Origin: Gnetum montanum | Taxonomy: Eukaryota; Streptophyta; Gnetopsida; Gnetales; Gnetaceae | NCBI GenBank assembly: GCA_015680685.1 | Contig: MNCI01010839.1 | Location: 1,290,896 to 1,313,705, forward strand | Direction of reading: 5' to 3' | Length of the DNA: 22,810 nt | In this document: positions 1 through 9,720 of the stretch, piece by piece | Position numbering within the stretch: position 1 is the stretch's first letter | How the letters are laid out: the number at the start of each line of letters is the position of its first letter | Notes under the pieces: generated by a model | The model's database searches: none | What the model saw: only the letters and a program-made list of their open reading frames with translations | Told to the model about the DNA's origin: nothing | Made by a program: the position numbers and the translations under genes

Positions 1-670
1 GAAGGACTCAAGGATTGAAAAGGGTGTGGCTTCAAGGGAACTTGATGCATTTGTGTTAGCCATTCTCTTGGGTGCTTGGATGTTTTTTCTTGAGTTTTCT
101 TACCATTTCAACATTACTTAATTATCCGGAAGCTGAGCAAATAAAAATAACAAAGTCTTTGCATGGTGTGGTTCTCACGCAAAAACACAAAAAAAAATAG
201 TGAGAATTCAAAGCACACCCCTTAGAAGAAATAATAATTTGGGCTACAAGCACTAGTTATGGAACTAAAATAAAAATGTTCCCTCTAACTAAGGCCTTTC
301 TTGGTTCCCATTCTCTCCTCCTTCGTTTCGTCAGAATGGTGGTGGCTCTTTGGCAAGGCATTCTTATTACTTCAAGGGGATGGATTGGCAAAACGCATTA
401 ATGAAAAGTCACTGGATTTGGTTTGTTTGAGGCCAGACTTGGAATGGGATCTACTAAGTCACATTAATCATTAACTACACAAGGGGCTGTACACCACCTT
501 GTTCTTGGGATTCCATTCCATTCTTTTCTCTCCATCCTTCTCTCCATTGTTCACCTCATTGTCGGTTGTATCATTAGTGTATATTTTGGTTAACACATTG
601 TTTTATTTTTGGTCAATTCTTGTGGTTAAGACTTTAACTCTTATCCCAAATGACATTCCTAGAGCCTACG
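1..670. other. Unassigned stretch, probably interior of a plus-strand LTR element
   Basis: I see no convincing coding frame. The longest plus-strand frame (499-711) begins at a TTG codon and is merely hydrophobic. Because a polypurine tract follows at 721-728, this stretch is most simply the 3' untranslated interior of a plus-strand retroelement. A partly similar passage recurs: about 425-460 and 1030-1055 both contain a variant of 'acttggaatggatctat', hinting at a diverged internal duplication. Little else can be said. Confidence 0.35.
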
Positions 671-728
671 AACTCTTTGAATGTGGGTTTGTCAGGGCAT
701 TAGGGGCATGAGCCTGCTTTGGGGAGGA
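671..728 (+). other. Polypurine-tract region of a plus-strand LTR retrotransposon
   Basis: The stretch ends in 'ctttggggagga', which looks like the polypurine primer for plus-strand DNA synthesis that lies just before a 3' LTR. The 33 bases before it (696-728) match the minus strand at 7369-7402 at about 30 positions, and the upstream decamer aactctttga (671-680) also recurs there (7437-7446). Shared sequence on both sides of a purine tract in two places argues for one retroelement family rather than chance. The assignment of the first LTR base, about 729-735, is inferred. Confidence 0.55.
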
Positions 729-1375
729 CCCACTGACATTCCTATTTGGTGCATCAGTTAAATTCTTTCCCTTAACATTTTTGCAATCAACTTTATTTTG
801 TTCATTTCCATCTTGACATCCATTTCATCGACGTTATAGTTGTCTTTTTCTCCATCTTTCTTGTTCTTTATTCTTTCTCNATCTATATCAGCCATACCAT
901 AACTCAGCCAATGGTCCTTTCACTGAAGCAAGGTATCAATTGCATTATGATTCATTTACCCTTGCTAATATAAGACTGTGTTGTGTGTGTAGATGGTAAT
1001 CATACAACAATGGATTGGATTTGGAGGGAACACTTGGAATGGATCTATGATAAAGCAGCTATGCAAGGAACGAGATGGATGGTGCACTCAAGGATAGACA
1101 ACGAAAGGTGTAATCTTGGCATTGGTAGTAGTAGACTTCTTCTCTTTTCTCTCTTCTCTCTCAGCTACCAAATGAGGCCTGATGTCAAATGTATAAGGTG
1201 TTCACTCTTGTTGTCATGAACACCAGTTTTTGTCATGTTCTGTAATGATGATCCGTTCACATGTCATCCCATTCACCATTAGTTCCATTCAAGTTAATAA
1301 GCCCATACCTTCCCAATATTTTGTAAGGAACTCAAGGATGAGTTTTTATTCAGTCATGGGGGTATGATGGGACGT

Positions 1376-1445
1376 GATATCACATGGGTTGCGATATCGT
1401 GTCATCGCTGCGATATCGCGTACGCGATGTATTGTACGTGATATC
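1376..1445 (+). promoter_or_regulatory. Array of four GATATC palindromes upstream of an LTR TATA box
   Basis: GATATC occurs at 1376-1381, 1393-1398, 1412-1417 and 1440-1445, with CpG-rich flanks such as gcGATATCgcg. The array ends about 19 bases before the TATA box. The inverted LTR copy keeps related GATATC/ATATCAT sequence in the same place (around 3395-3425). Position and repetition suggest an enhancer block in U3. Which protein binds it is unknown. Confidence 0.45.
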
Positions 1446-1463
1446 GTAGTCCACTACCATTTC

Positions 1464-1470
1464 TATAAAT
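1464..1470 (+). promoter_or_regulatory. TATA box of the plus-strand LTR
   Basis: The sequence tttctataaataag contains TATAAAT. A near-identical core occurs in the inverted LTR (minus strand 3345-3339) with similar flanks, so the site is conserved between copies. Transcription would start around 1495. Confidence 0.55.
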
Positions 1471-1641
1471 AAGAAGTGGCTCTCCCTTGTTTTTCAGTTT
1501 TAGGCCTAGACTGTAATGAACCTCTGGTAGTTTTTCCTCTCCAGAGATAGAATAATTTCCATGTACCTGCAGTAGGAGTTCCAAAGTGAACAGATCTTTA
1601 TTCAAGCAAATATTGTACCTGAACACAAGTTTGTGTACGGA

Positions 1642-1647
1642 AATAAA
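1642..1647 (+). promoter_or_regulatory. Candidate LTR poly(A) signal AATAAA
   Basis: AATAAA lies about 175 bases after the TATA box, which would define an R region of roughly 1495-1665. The relative on the other strand also has AATAAA-like sequence in the matching region (minus strand around 3160). Confidence 0.4.
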
Positions 1648-2220
1648 GATGAACTTCTTGGATAAACCTTGAAGTGCATGGACTAAGCTAAATAGGAATT
1701 TATTTATTATCATCCTTTAAATGCTTTATTAGTCAATTAAATCTCTCTCAACCCTTCTCTCCTAGTTAAGTGCATTCAGTACTACCGCTTCAAGCATGTG
1801 CGTTACGCTTGGTAATCCCAACAACTAATAGCGTTTGGTAATCCGAGAAGGTTGCATTGGTTTAGGGTGTGAACGGTAAGTGGGAACGGATACTGATGCT
1901 AGGTTAATTAAGGCTTAGTTAGTTAGTTAAAGTTAGTTAATTAGGCTCTTCACGCTTCACCTCATTAGCATAGGAGATAAAACAGAAAAGATATAAAAAT
2001 CATATACCTCAGACTTACTTAACCATACAATTGTGACAAATACAAGTAAGTCTGGGAAGACAACAAATGATTAACCTTAAGTGTTCCATGAGGCGTGTAG
2101 GCACTTAGTCTGTGGAGTTCGACCGGATTGCACATGTAACGCTTGTATTCGTATGGTTGAGTGTAAGGGTACCTCGCCACTCCTCACATGTTATACATAC
2201 TTAAATATATGCCACATAGT

Positions 2221-2412
2221 ATGATGTCATGCATAAAAAATCAAGAATGAAAAATAATCACAAAGTATGAGGCTCCAACTATAAGGCTTGAGCCATAAAA
2301 TAGGATACAAAACAACATAATGTCATCCATAAAAAAAGAAAATTAAGAATGAAAAACAAAAACAAAAATGATGGCTTTAACATTGAGTCTTGAGTGTAGA
2401 ATAGACAACTTA
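2221..2412. repeat. Two diverged 96-bp tandem units
   Basis: Unit A (2221-2316) begins atgatgtcatgcataaaa and unit B (2317-2412) begins ataatgtcatccataaaa. Both continue with an 'aagaatgaaaaa' run and then a 'ggct...cttgag' segment. The units lie between the inverted LTR arms, next to the 5S pseudogene, and could be remains of a 5S gene spacer. That origin is inference. Confidence 0.55.
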
Positions 2413-2465
2413 GATTGAGGATCATAGGATGGAAGAGATGAAAGGATAAAAATAAAGTGAAAAAG

Positions 2466-2574
2466 AAGGGTGTAACATTAGGACTTCTTGAGAGGTCATC
2501 CATCCCAATACTACGCTAGCCCAATTATACTTAATTATGGAGTTATGATGTGTTAGCATTAGTGTGATCACACT
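2466..2574 (-). pseudogene. 5S rRNA pseudogene
   Basis: Read on the minus strand, this 109-base segment follows the plant 5S rRNA consensus from end to end. The matches include gatca near the 5' end, cactaatgc, catca-aactcc, ttaag, ttgggc, gtagta, gggatgg-tgacctc, gaagtcct and a closing acaccctt. About ten bases of the usual 119-120 are missing, including part of the 5' stem, and many C-to-T and G-to-A changes mark it as dead. A T-rich run (cttctttttc) follows the 3' end, as expected of an RNA polymerase III terminator. It sits exactly where the similarity between the two inverted LTR arms ends. The identification rests on the aligned blocks; function is excluded by the missing bases. Confidence 0.85.
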
Positions 2575-3505
2575 TATAAAGTATACATTGTCATGTGCAC
2601 TAATGAATGGTTGGGTATTCCAACACTTAACCATACAAGTCACAAGGGTTCATGTGTTACTAGATCGTAATCTACGAATGAATAATGTAAGTATACTAGT
2701 GAGTGGATGTTAAGTTCATGATTGTTGCCTTTCCACTTAGAGTTAGTGAGGTGAAAATCTTATGGTTTAACTCTTAGTGAGGTAGATGATGAACTAATAT
2801 TGTTGGGCTTTAATAAAGTTTAGTGTAAACATGGTAGAAATGAATATAATCTCTATCTCTAAGTGCAATGAAAATATAAATACATTCTATCCTATGGTGA
2901 TAAGCATTCGTTCATGGTTTTTCATACACATCCTAAGTTGATGTAATTGTTAGTAGGATTACCAAGTAACTTCATTACTGAGAAAACTAAGCAAAGTTAC
3001 TATTGGGTTACTAAATAATTACACTTTATGCTCGAATCTAGTTATATTTATTCCACCTCACTAATGAACATTGGAATAGTAAATGACTTAAGGAAAGTAA
3101 ACATTATGAAAAGTAAATTTATGATGAGTGATATGCTACAATGATGAAGAACAATTTTGATATTTATTTCTATTCATGAATTATATCCAAGAAAAATACA
3201 CTTGAATAAAGATTTTGTACAACTATAATTCACCACACTGCAGGTATTCAGTCTAACTATAACTTTACAAAAATGAACTATAAGAATTTCACTAAGTGTT
3301 GGCAAAAAATAATTATTTTGATGTAATGGTGGGTTGGTATTTATAGGAATGACCATGACCAACTACATTGTATTTATGATAATGTATGTAGAGCTATGAT
3401 ATCATAAATATGATATTGTAGATATTGACAATTATCATGTTATCATAACCCCATGATTGAGTAAAAAATTATCCTCAAGTTTATATAAAAAGAGGATAGA
3501 GTTCC
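2575..3505 (-). mobile_element. Inverted relative of the 729-2206 LTR (R/U5 and proximal U3)
   Basis: On the minus strand, from 3505 down to 2575, blocks appear in the same order as in the plus-strand LTR. These are aaggaactc, a 'tcatgggg-tatgat' block, GATATC-like sequence, a TATA box (3345-3339), acctgcagtg (3245-3236), atctttattcaag (3213-3201), cttggtaatcc (2966-2956), a 'ttcacctcactaac' block and about 70 bases at 2654-2581. The arm stops at the start of the 5S pseudogene. Its U3 beyond 3505 is uncertain: the nearest family-specific polypurine tract is at 7369, so the LTR has been interrupted, expanded or truncated. Confidence 0.65.
3339..3345 (-). promoter_or_regulatory. TATA box of the minus-strand LTR
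   Basis: Minus-strand reading gives cattcctataaataccaac, matching the plus-strand LTR core 'catttctataaataag' in sequence and in position relative to the R blocks. Confidence 0.5.
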
Positions 3506-3550
3506 TTAAAAACTTGTGGGATTACATAGACTTCAATATTATTACTCATA

Positions 3551-3576
3551 TGTGTGTGTGTGTATATATATATATA
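3551..3576. repeat. (TG)n/(TA)n microsatellite
   Basis: Six TG units run directly into seven TA units. The tract lies next to the minus-strand LTR arm. Confidence 0.85.
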
Positions 3577-3829
3577 ATTGAATCTACTATGAATACTGCA
3601 GTATGGTTTGAGTGGTGTTACAAAATTATCATGCAACACATGATTGACACATATGAAAAATATTAAACAAAAAAAATGAAAAAAATATAAACTCAATGTA
3701 GTTTTCTTTATGTTGTAGGTGGTGGTGGCTCCTCCATTATCTTCTTCCCCTTATCATCAGGCTTATAAAACTGATACTTACTTAGTAACACTCTAAGTTT
3801 CTCTTCTTCTTATTTGGGATCATGTATCA

Positions 3830-6462
3830 TTCACACAAATTTAGTGATGTTGGCTGGAGTTGGTACTTCCCAATGACATGGTAGTTGTGAAAACATTTTG
3901 TTAGCCTTGATTTAGCATGTTGCAAACTACATTCTTTTTTTTTTCAAAAGTTTTGACCACTTTCTTTAGTTCTTGATAGTCTATTATTCTTCTAACTAGG
4001 TTTGTTGCTACATCATTATGATCCTGGTAGCTAGCCTTGACTACCTATAATTCAGAGTTTGCTATGTAAAGCTTCTATTGAACATCTCTTGTATTAACAC
4101 ATTACTTTTCATACATTGAATACACTTTTGTCACATACTGCTCTAGTTTTAGTCTTAGCATGCCTGCTATCAACATTTCCAAGTTAGAGATTAGCTAACC
4201 CCATGTATTCTATTAAATCCTCAATATATAGTTCTTTATTCTTGATTTTGACTTGATGAACATGGGCAAGACTATCTAAGATGGATTGCTAGTTAGGTGT
4301 TTATTCTATAATGGAACTAATTCTAGCTTTGGCATCTAGATTTCCTTCTTGTTGATTTGTTTGTACATGCCCACTTGGCCTATGAAGTTCTCTTTTAGCT
4401 ATTCATGTTTCTTGGACTTGTTTTTCCATGTTCTACTCTCAATTGCTAATTTTTATCACACAATGTGAACTTCTTTCATTTATAAGGTTCTATTTTCATG
4501 AGCCAATTATCTTATGTCAAGGTTAACTTTGACAAATTGTTCTTTCAATTGATGAATGCTTTCATCTAGTTCATTTTTCTACTTCTTAATTTCCATCAAC
4601 CTCATGTTTTTAGCAGTAATCTTATTATTTTCTTCTTCAAATGAAACTATCACTTTAACATGTACGTACATTTGGACATCTACTGTTGAAGCATTCAACA
4701 CTGCCTTCTCTTTTTCCATCTTTATCCTTGTATATTTGACCATCGATTGGCCAATCTACTTATTTTTGAATTATTATAGTTGGTTAGTTATAATATGCTT
4801 TGTAGTATATTGTCTTTCAACCCTTAGTGTAGTGAATTCCTCTTGTAATCTTTGCACTTCACTTTTTGTGTGTTTCATTGTAGTTTTCATCATGACCAAC
4901 TTTTCTTTTTTTGAGATTAGTCTAGACTAGACTGCAGTGATATCATTGGGGATATCACAAAGATTTTGCATGAGTTGTCTTATTTGTAGTAGTCTCTCTA
5001 ACACATCTTCATGCTCTGTAAGGGCCATTGATATTCAGACTATGGTTTCCACATCTTTGGTTCCAATAATATTAGCTAGTGGCACTATGAGAGTATTAAA
5101 AGATTCTTTGATATGGTTTGTTATAACCTTTGATGCTCTTGATGCATTTTGATGTTGCATTACTATCACTATGGTTCCTTCTTTAATTTATAGCATTACT
5201 TGAAAAGATGTATTGTTCCCTAAAATTTGCTATGCCCAATCATTATCCTCTTCTACCTACATAGAGAGTTGACCACTTGTAGATCTTGTTGATATTGAAT
5301 GTCTATTGGGATTATCTCTGACTATGTACATACTTAAGACCTTCATACTTTCTATTGTTAATGGCTTAACGAGGATTTGTAGTTCGGTGCTATTGGTGAA
5401 GCACTTTTCCTTGGTCTGTTTTTAGCTAGAGTGGACCCACTAGGTCTTGCATGTTTTGTTCCTAAGATTGGAATGTTTATTGTTGGTGTAGATGCTGCTG
5501 TAGCCTTAATGTCTACTAGTTTCTCAACTTGATTATTCTTTGGTGGCATTAGCTTAGAAAAGTTAGCATGAGGAATTTTTGGCTTTATGAAGAACATAAT
5601 TAGTGTAGCCAAAAATTTTAGCTTATCCACATAATCTTTTGATATGACAAGGGAATTGCAAAGTAGGTTTCCCTATCTTTTTTCCTTCAAACCTTCTTTG
5701 TACTTGTAGAAACAATAGATGGACAATGTTGGCTTGGAACCTTCCCATTAGGATGGTACTTCCTTTGGTAGCATAGGTGAAAATTTGATTAAGTCTTTTT
5801 TTTGGGAATATATGGCATGTCCCAATTTTAAAATAGATCTTCTTAGTAGTGGACAACTTGCTATATTCTTTCTCAATGGTTCCATAGGTCCTTTGTAGTT
5901 ATAAATTTCGTACATCTATGTCAGACCTTATAGATACATAAGCTATGTTAGCTCTAACATTTGGTATGTTCAATGCCTTTGTAATTGGTTCTATTGAATA
6001 TGAAACTATGACCCCGTTAACTTTCATGGTGGCATCATCCTATTTATTCTTCCAAAATTGATAGACTTCTATTGAGTACCATTCACCATTGCTTAAAATG
6101 TTGGGCCACAAAAGAGAGGATTGTAGTTGTTCATGGACTTTAGTAGGTAAAAACTTCATAATGGATCCAAAATTGAGCTTCACTATGATAGTGGACATGA
6201 TGGACTTCTTCTGAATTTCTTGTAGACACTCACTGGAGAGTGTAAGACATTGTTCTTGTTCTGGAGTAGGTAGTGCATTAGATTCTACTTGTGTAGATTA
6301 CCTTGTTGTATACATGAGCTAATGGATGCTATAAGAATGTGTCTCTTTCTCTATAGAAGGAGTTTTTTCTCCACCTCATCCTCTACCTCTTCTTCTAGGT
6401 CTCTTCTTCCTAGGTTGTGATGGTTCTCTTACTTCGAGTCTCTTTGGTGGTATTTGCAACTA
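3830..6462 (-). pseudogene. Decayed retroelement-type protein: basic N-terminus, globular part, long coiled coil
   Basis: Three minus-strand frames join into one broken protein of about 870 codons. Positions 6462-5625 give an arginine-rich start (RKKRPRRRGRG, a nuclear-localisation-like cluster) and a globular part ending at FPCHIKRLCG. A frameshift near 5630 leads to a Ser/Thr/Pro and Lys-rich linker (LGTKHARPSGSTLAKNR). A second frameshift near 5375 leads to a frame running to 3830, which is rich in E, K, Q and L and coiled-coil-like (for example SEVQRLQEEFTTLRVE). That last part carries about 25 stops, nearly all TAG or TAA at places where Gln fits. I do not recognise the family. No zinc knuckle, protease or polymerase motif is present, so it is not an ordinary gag. 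It loosely recalls the globular-plus-coil proteins carried by some plant retroelements as additional ORFs. It lies in the same orientation as the pol remnant at 10990-14335 but 4.5 kb beyond it, so membership in that element is unproven. No start codon could be fixed. Confidence 0.5.
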
Positions 6463-7366
6463 TAAAGAATTTTAAGATTATCCACATGTTTTTGAAAAGT
6501 CTTTTAATGGTTCATATCCCTTCATTGGATTTTTGGTTTTTATCAAAATTATTATTCATTATTAGGTTTATCTTTAATTTGATTGTAGAGTTAGAGAAAT
6601 TTGTTATTTAGATAAAACCCTTTATAAGAAAAAGATTTGTTTAGATGATTTCTATCGATGAGAATAAAATTTATCTTAAATGACCTCAAAATATTTAATT
6701 TATTATTTAAGATATATTCAAATGTTCAATTTGAAGGAAACATTTAGTTTCTTAGATTTAAGTGAGATGAGAATGTCATTGTCTTTTATTATTCTTATTC
6801 TTAGTTTGTTCTTCTAGGTGTTGGAAAATTTTGTATCACAATTTGCAAAAACTACATGCAATGTTCTCCTCTGTGATTGAGTTGGTTACTCCATGAGTAA
6901 AAGGAAATAAAATTGACTTAAATTGAACTTATGATGAGGAAGATATGGAACTTTAAACATTGGGAAGTCAGAAAAATGGCATGGCCTTCTAGGCAGAAAA
7001 TGAGGAAATGAAAAATTTTCCTAACATTCTATGCATATATATAAATTTTTATAAGGGATATATCATAGATATGACATCATGAAAGTGAGATTGTAGGGGC
7101 TAATATAGGAATATGTAAAGATGATCCAATTTTTTTTTAATCATATACGATGCTTAGAATATAGGAATTAGTCATTAAAAGTATGTTAAAGAAGGAGTTT
7201 GAGTAAGGTAAGTTAATTAAGCTTTTAGGAGATGGTTGATCAAAACTATTGAATGTATGAATGAATATGAATATGTAGGGAAATAATAATGATTATATAA
7301 GTATTCAGGAGTTACAAGATTATGTATAATTATTCATCAAGTATGAAACATAAGAGTTATATAACA
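6463..7366 (-). other. Unassigned AT-rich stretch, possible U3 of a minus-strand LTR
   Basis: If the polypurine tract at 7369-7376 is genuine, a minus-strand LTR would start with TG at 7366 and run leftward through here. A TATA-like 'cccttataaaaattt' occurs on the minus strand near 7050, preceded by a GATATC-like 'catatctatgatatatc'. I see no coding sequence. Confidence 0.3.
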
Positions 7367-7368
7367 TC

Positions 7369-7446
7369 TCCTCCCCAAAGCGGGCTCCTGCCCTTAATGC
7401 CATTGTATAACCAAATATACAAGTGTCCATAGGCAGTCAAAGAGTT
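7369..7446 (-). other. Polypurine-tract region of a minus-strand LTR retrotransposon
   Basis: On the minus strand the sequence reads 'gctttggggaggaga' and is followed directly by TGTTATATAAC, a canonical TG LTR start. It is preceded by a 'ggcattaagggcaggagcc' segment. This is the counterpart of 671-728 on the plus strand, including the upstream decamer aactctttga at 7446-7437. The two copies share about 30 of 34 bases around the tract. Confidence 0.55.
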
Positions 7447-9239
7447 GAACGTGAATCATACCTATCTTTCAAGACACACATATTAGTATTACCTCAATAA
7501 AAAAACTAACACAATATTATACAAAACCATCAAATTATGATTATATATAATAGTGAGGCAAAATGGTAGTAGTAGGGATTACAAAAAATGGAGTGTGAGG
7601 TGTCTTACCATTGACATAATGAATTCTATGTGTAATGCACAGTTAAGATGATCATTAGCCTTTTTTTCCAAGATCCTAACCAAGTTCATACTAGTTACTA
7701 GTGATATTGCATTGTATCATCCAAAACTCATAATCATAGGACTATCATAATTACAAGAAGATATTATCCCTTGGCAATGAAGTACAAGAAAGTAATTAAT
7801 TAAAAATACATCTTATTTAAAAGGAGACTTAGCCATTGGATAGAGGAGTGCCTTTAGGAATGAGTAACATACTTTTCTAGTGGAACCATTATAGATTTTT
7901 AGTATGTGTATTTATTAGAATATTGTTGTGTTAACCTTACTAGAGAACTACCTTTATGCATGGATAATGTTTCTTTCTAGTAACTTAGTAAGGCAGTACT
8001 TATTTTAGAACACACTTTCATTTTTCATTAGAAGTCAAGTAAATAATACAATTGAATAGCATAATAAGACCTATAGTTAGTAGCTTTAGAGAATTAATAC
8101 ATCCCCGTGATGTCATCCGTTTTCATTCCCACTTGGTTCTTTACTTTTCCATCCAACCATAAAGATCACTAGTTTATTTTTAGGTTTGTTATGAAACAAT
8201 GTCATTATTTCCATGGTAAGAATCTCTTATTGTTGAAAATGAGTGGATGGATGATGTATTCTTACTATATATACAATCTGATGAAATTCTCAGTGTTTCA
8301 ATTACATCTCATTTATTCCTTTACACTTTATTAGAATGATCAACAAGAATATGTACATGAGAAATGATAAAAATCATAGAAGAATGAAAAATGAGTAATG
8401 TTGGTGCTAGAAATTTCAGTTATTGGAACAGAAACCAAAAAATTCAAGTGTTGAAACAATTTTAACCCTCAATCCCAAGGGCTTTCGAAAATTGGATTCA
8501 AGGCATCCTGGATGGTCTTGTCAATCACCGAAGGACTTACAAAAGTATAAACAAAAATGCGAATGGAAATGTAAATGGCTTTAAAATTGGAAATGGAAGT
8601 GAAAATAAAAATAGAAATAAAGTTGAAGTTGTAGATCCGAAATGAAAATAGGCACAAAAATGAAAATGTAAACTAAAACTTGCACAACATGAACAATAAC
8701 TTTATTTAAATAAGAAATGAAGAATAAGGTTCACGAAGTATAGATTTTGTGCCAAAAGCATGAAAAGTCTCTTGCAGGAGCTAGAAGACTATTGGAGAAG
8801 GCAAGCTATGTTCTATAGCAACTCCATGATCTAGTTTCTTTCCAACTTCAATTTCTAGCAATTTTTCATTGGTTTTCATTTGGGTCTGCAATGTGGTCAT
8901 GGAAATGGTATTTCACTTTTGGTGCAATAGTAGCTATGTGGGAGTATTTGTGCCTAGTGTAGTACTATTTTCTACTATCATAAAGTGCTGCAAGGTTGTA
9001 ATGGGCTTTGATGGTTGTGAAAATGCCAAAAATGCTATTACTTGTGTCAAAGTTCAAATTGGAATAAAGTGTTTATGTTGGGTCTTGATAGGGTTGATTT
9101 GGCTATTTTTGGATTTGTACACCATTGCCATGATTGTTGATGGATTGGTGTCAATTTGTAGGTGCAATGGTTATCAAATTTAAGCATAGTTATCATTTAT
9201 ATTAAGTTTGGTATATACTACATACACAAATCCATCCGT
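7447..9239. other. Unassigned AT-rich region
   Basis: No supported gene. Positions 8530-8660 are purine-rich on the plus strand, with loose repeats of 'gaaatgg' and 'aaaataaa'. The plus-strand frame 8869-9183 is long for the region but hydrophobic and without a recognisable motif; I do not call it. No polymerase or gag residue pattern was seen on either strand. Confidence 0.4.
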
Positions 9240-9720
9240 TTACTATAAATAGTAAATGAGCTTTTGTGAATATGCTAGCACCATCCTTACTATGTTGGCT
9301 TTGGTGGACTAAGATAAGGTTGTTGGGAATGCCAAAAATTAGTGAAGAATATGGAGAGAGTTGGAAATTTTGGAAATGATGGAGCCCATTGGAAAATGTT
9401 GTGCATGATGGAAAATGCTGTCTATGCTGGCCATTGAAGACTTGAGATGACTATGTTGGCCACTATTGGAAAAATGGAAATTCCAATAGTTCCAACATTG
9501 TACTTCTACTGGGTCTTGGTGGTGACTACACTAGCTACTTCCATCTTCTAGAATGAAATAGAACTTCCCATCTAATATAGCGCCTTATGCACTATAGCAT
9601 CATGTCTATTGTAGCATTGGTCAAAATTGATGGCTCCAATGTAGTTGGGGCTATACCCCTACAAAACCCATGGAAGTGCCAATTTTAGCCATTTCCAAGG
9701 TGTTTTTAGCCTTTCCAAGC
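9240..9720 (-). mobile_element. LTR-U3-like block with ACTATG motifs, probably minus-oriented
   Basis: Variants of 'gactatgttggccact' and 'gtctatgctggcc' recur here (about 9290, 9420, 9450, 9520), the same vocabulary as the block at 15090-17200. Wording next to it (gccaattttagccatttccaagg) resembles the reverse complement of passages near 15770-15860, suggesting an inverted relation. A near-palindromic TATA-like 'tttactataaatagtaaa' lies at about 9239-9256, where a minus-oriented LTR would have its promoter. Boundaries are not visible. Confidence 0.35.

Larger units (their letters stand above)
729..2206 (+). mobile_element. LTR of a plus-strand Ty3/gypsy-like element (diverged)
   Basis: This segment has the order expected of an LTR: polypurine tract before it, a U3 with a GATATC array (1376-1445), a TATA box (1464-1470), an R region, an AATAAA poly(A) signal (1642-1647), and a U5 with the 'ctgtggagttcgaccgg' type motif (2110-2126) that resembles LTR ends of many plant gypsy elements. 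Its identity is supported by an inverted relative at about 2575-3505, which shares colinear blocks: acctgcagt (1565-1573), atctttattcaag (1594-1606), cttggtaatcc (1808-1818) and about 65 bases at 2132-2198. The left boundary is inferred and the right one is where similarity to the inverted copy stops. No target-site duplication was identified. Confidence 0.6.

Noticed and set aside
499-711. Plus-strand hydrophobic frame of 70 codons
   Set aside because: It starts at TTG, has no motif and overlaps the polypurine-tract module.
2110-2126. tRNA T-arm-like 'gttcgacc' sequence
   Set aside because: No acceptor or anticodon stems around it; it fits a conserved LTR U5 motif also seen in the inverted copy.
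2466-2574. Assignment of the 5S copy to a Cassandra TRIM element
   Set aside because: Cassandra LTRs are only a few hundred bases, whereas these arms are much longer with gypsy-like U5; no paired short LTRs around the 5S were found.
4556-5152. Two long plus-strand hydrophobic frames
   Set aside because: They are antisense to the coiled-coil pseudogene, whose minus-strand frame explains the composition.
8869-9183. Plus-strand frame of 104 codons with many hydrophobic residues
   Set aside because: No recognisable family, no supporting context, and single-frame openness of this length is expected occasionally in 22.8 kb.
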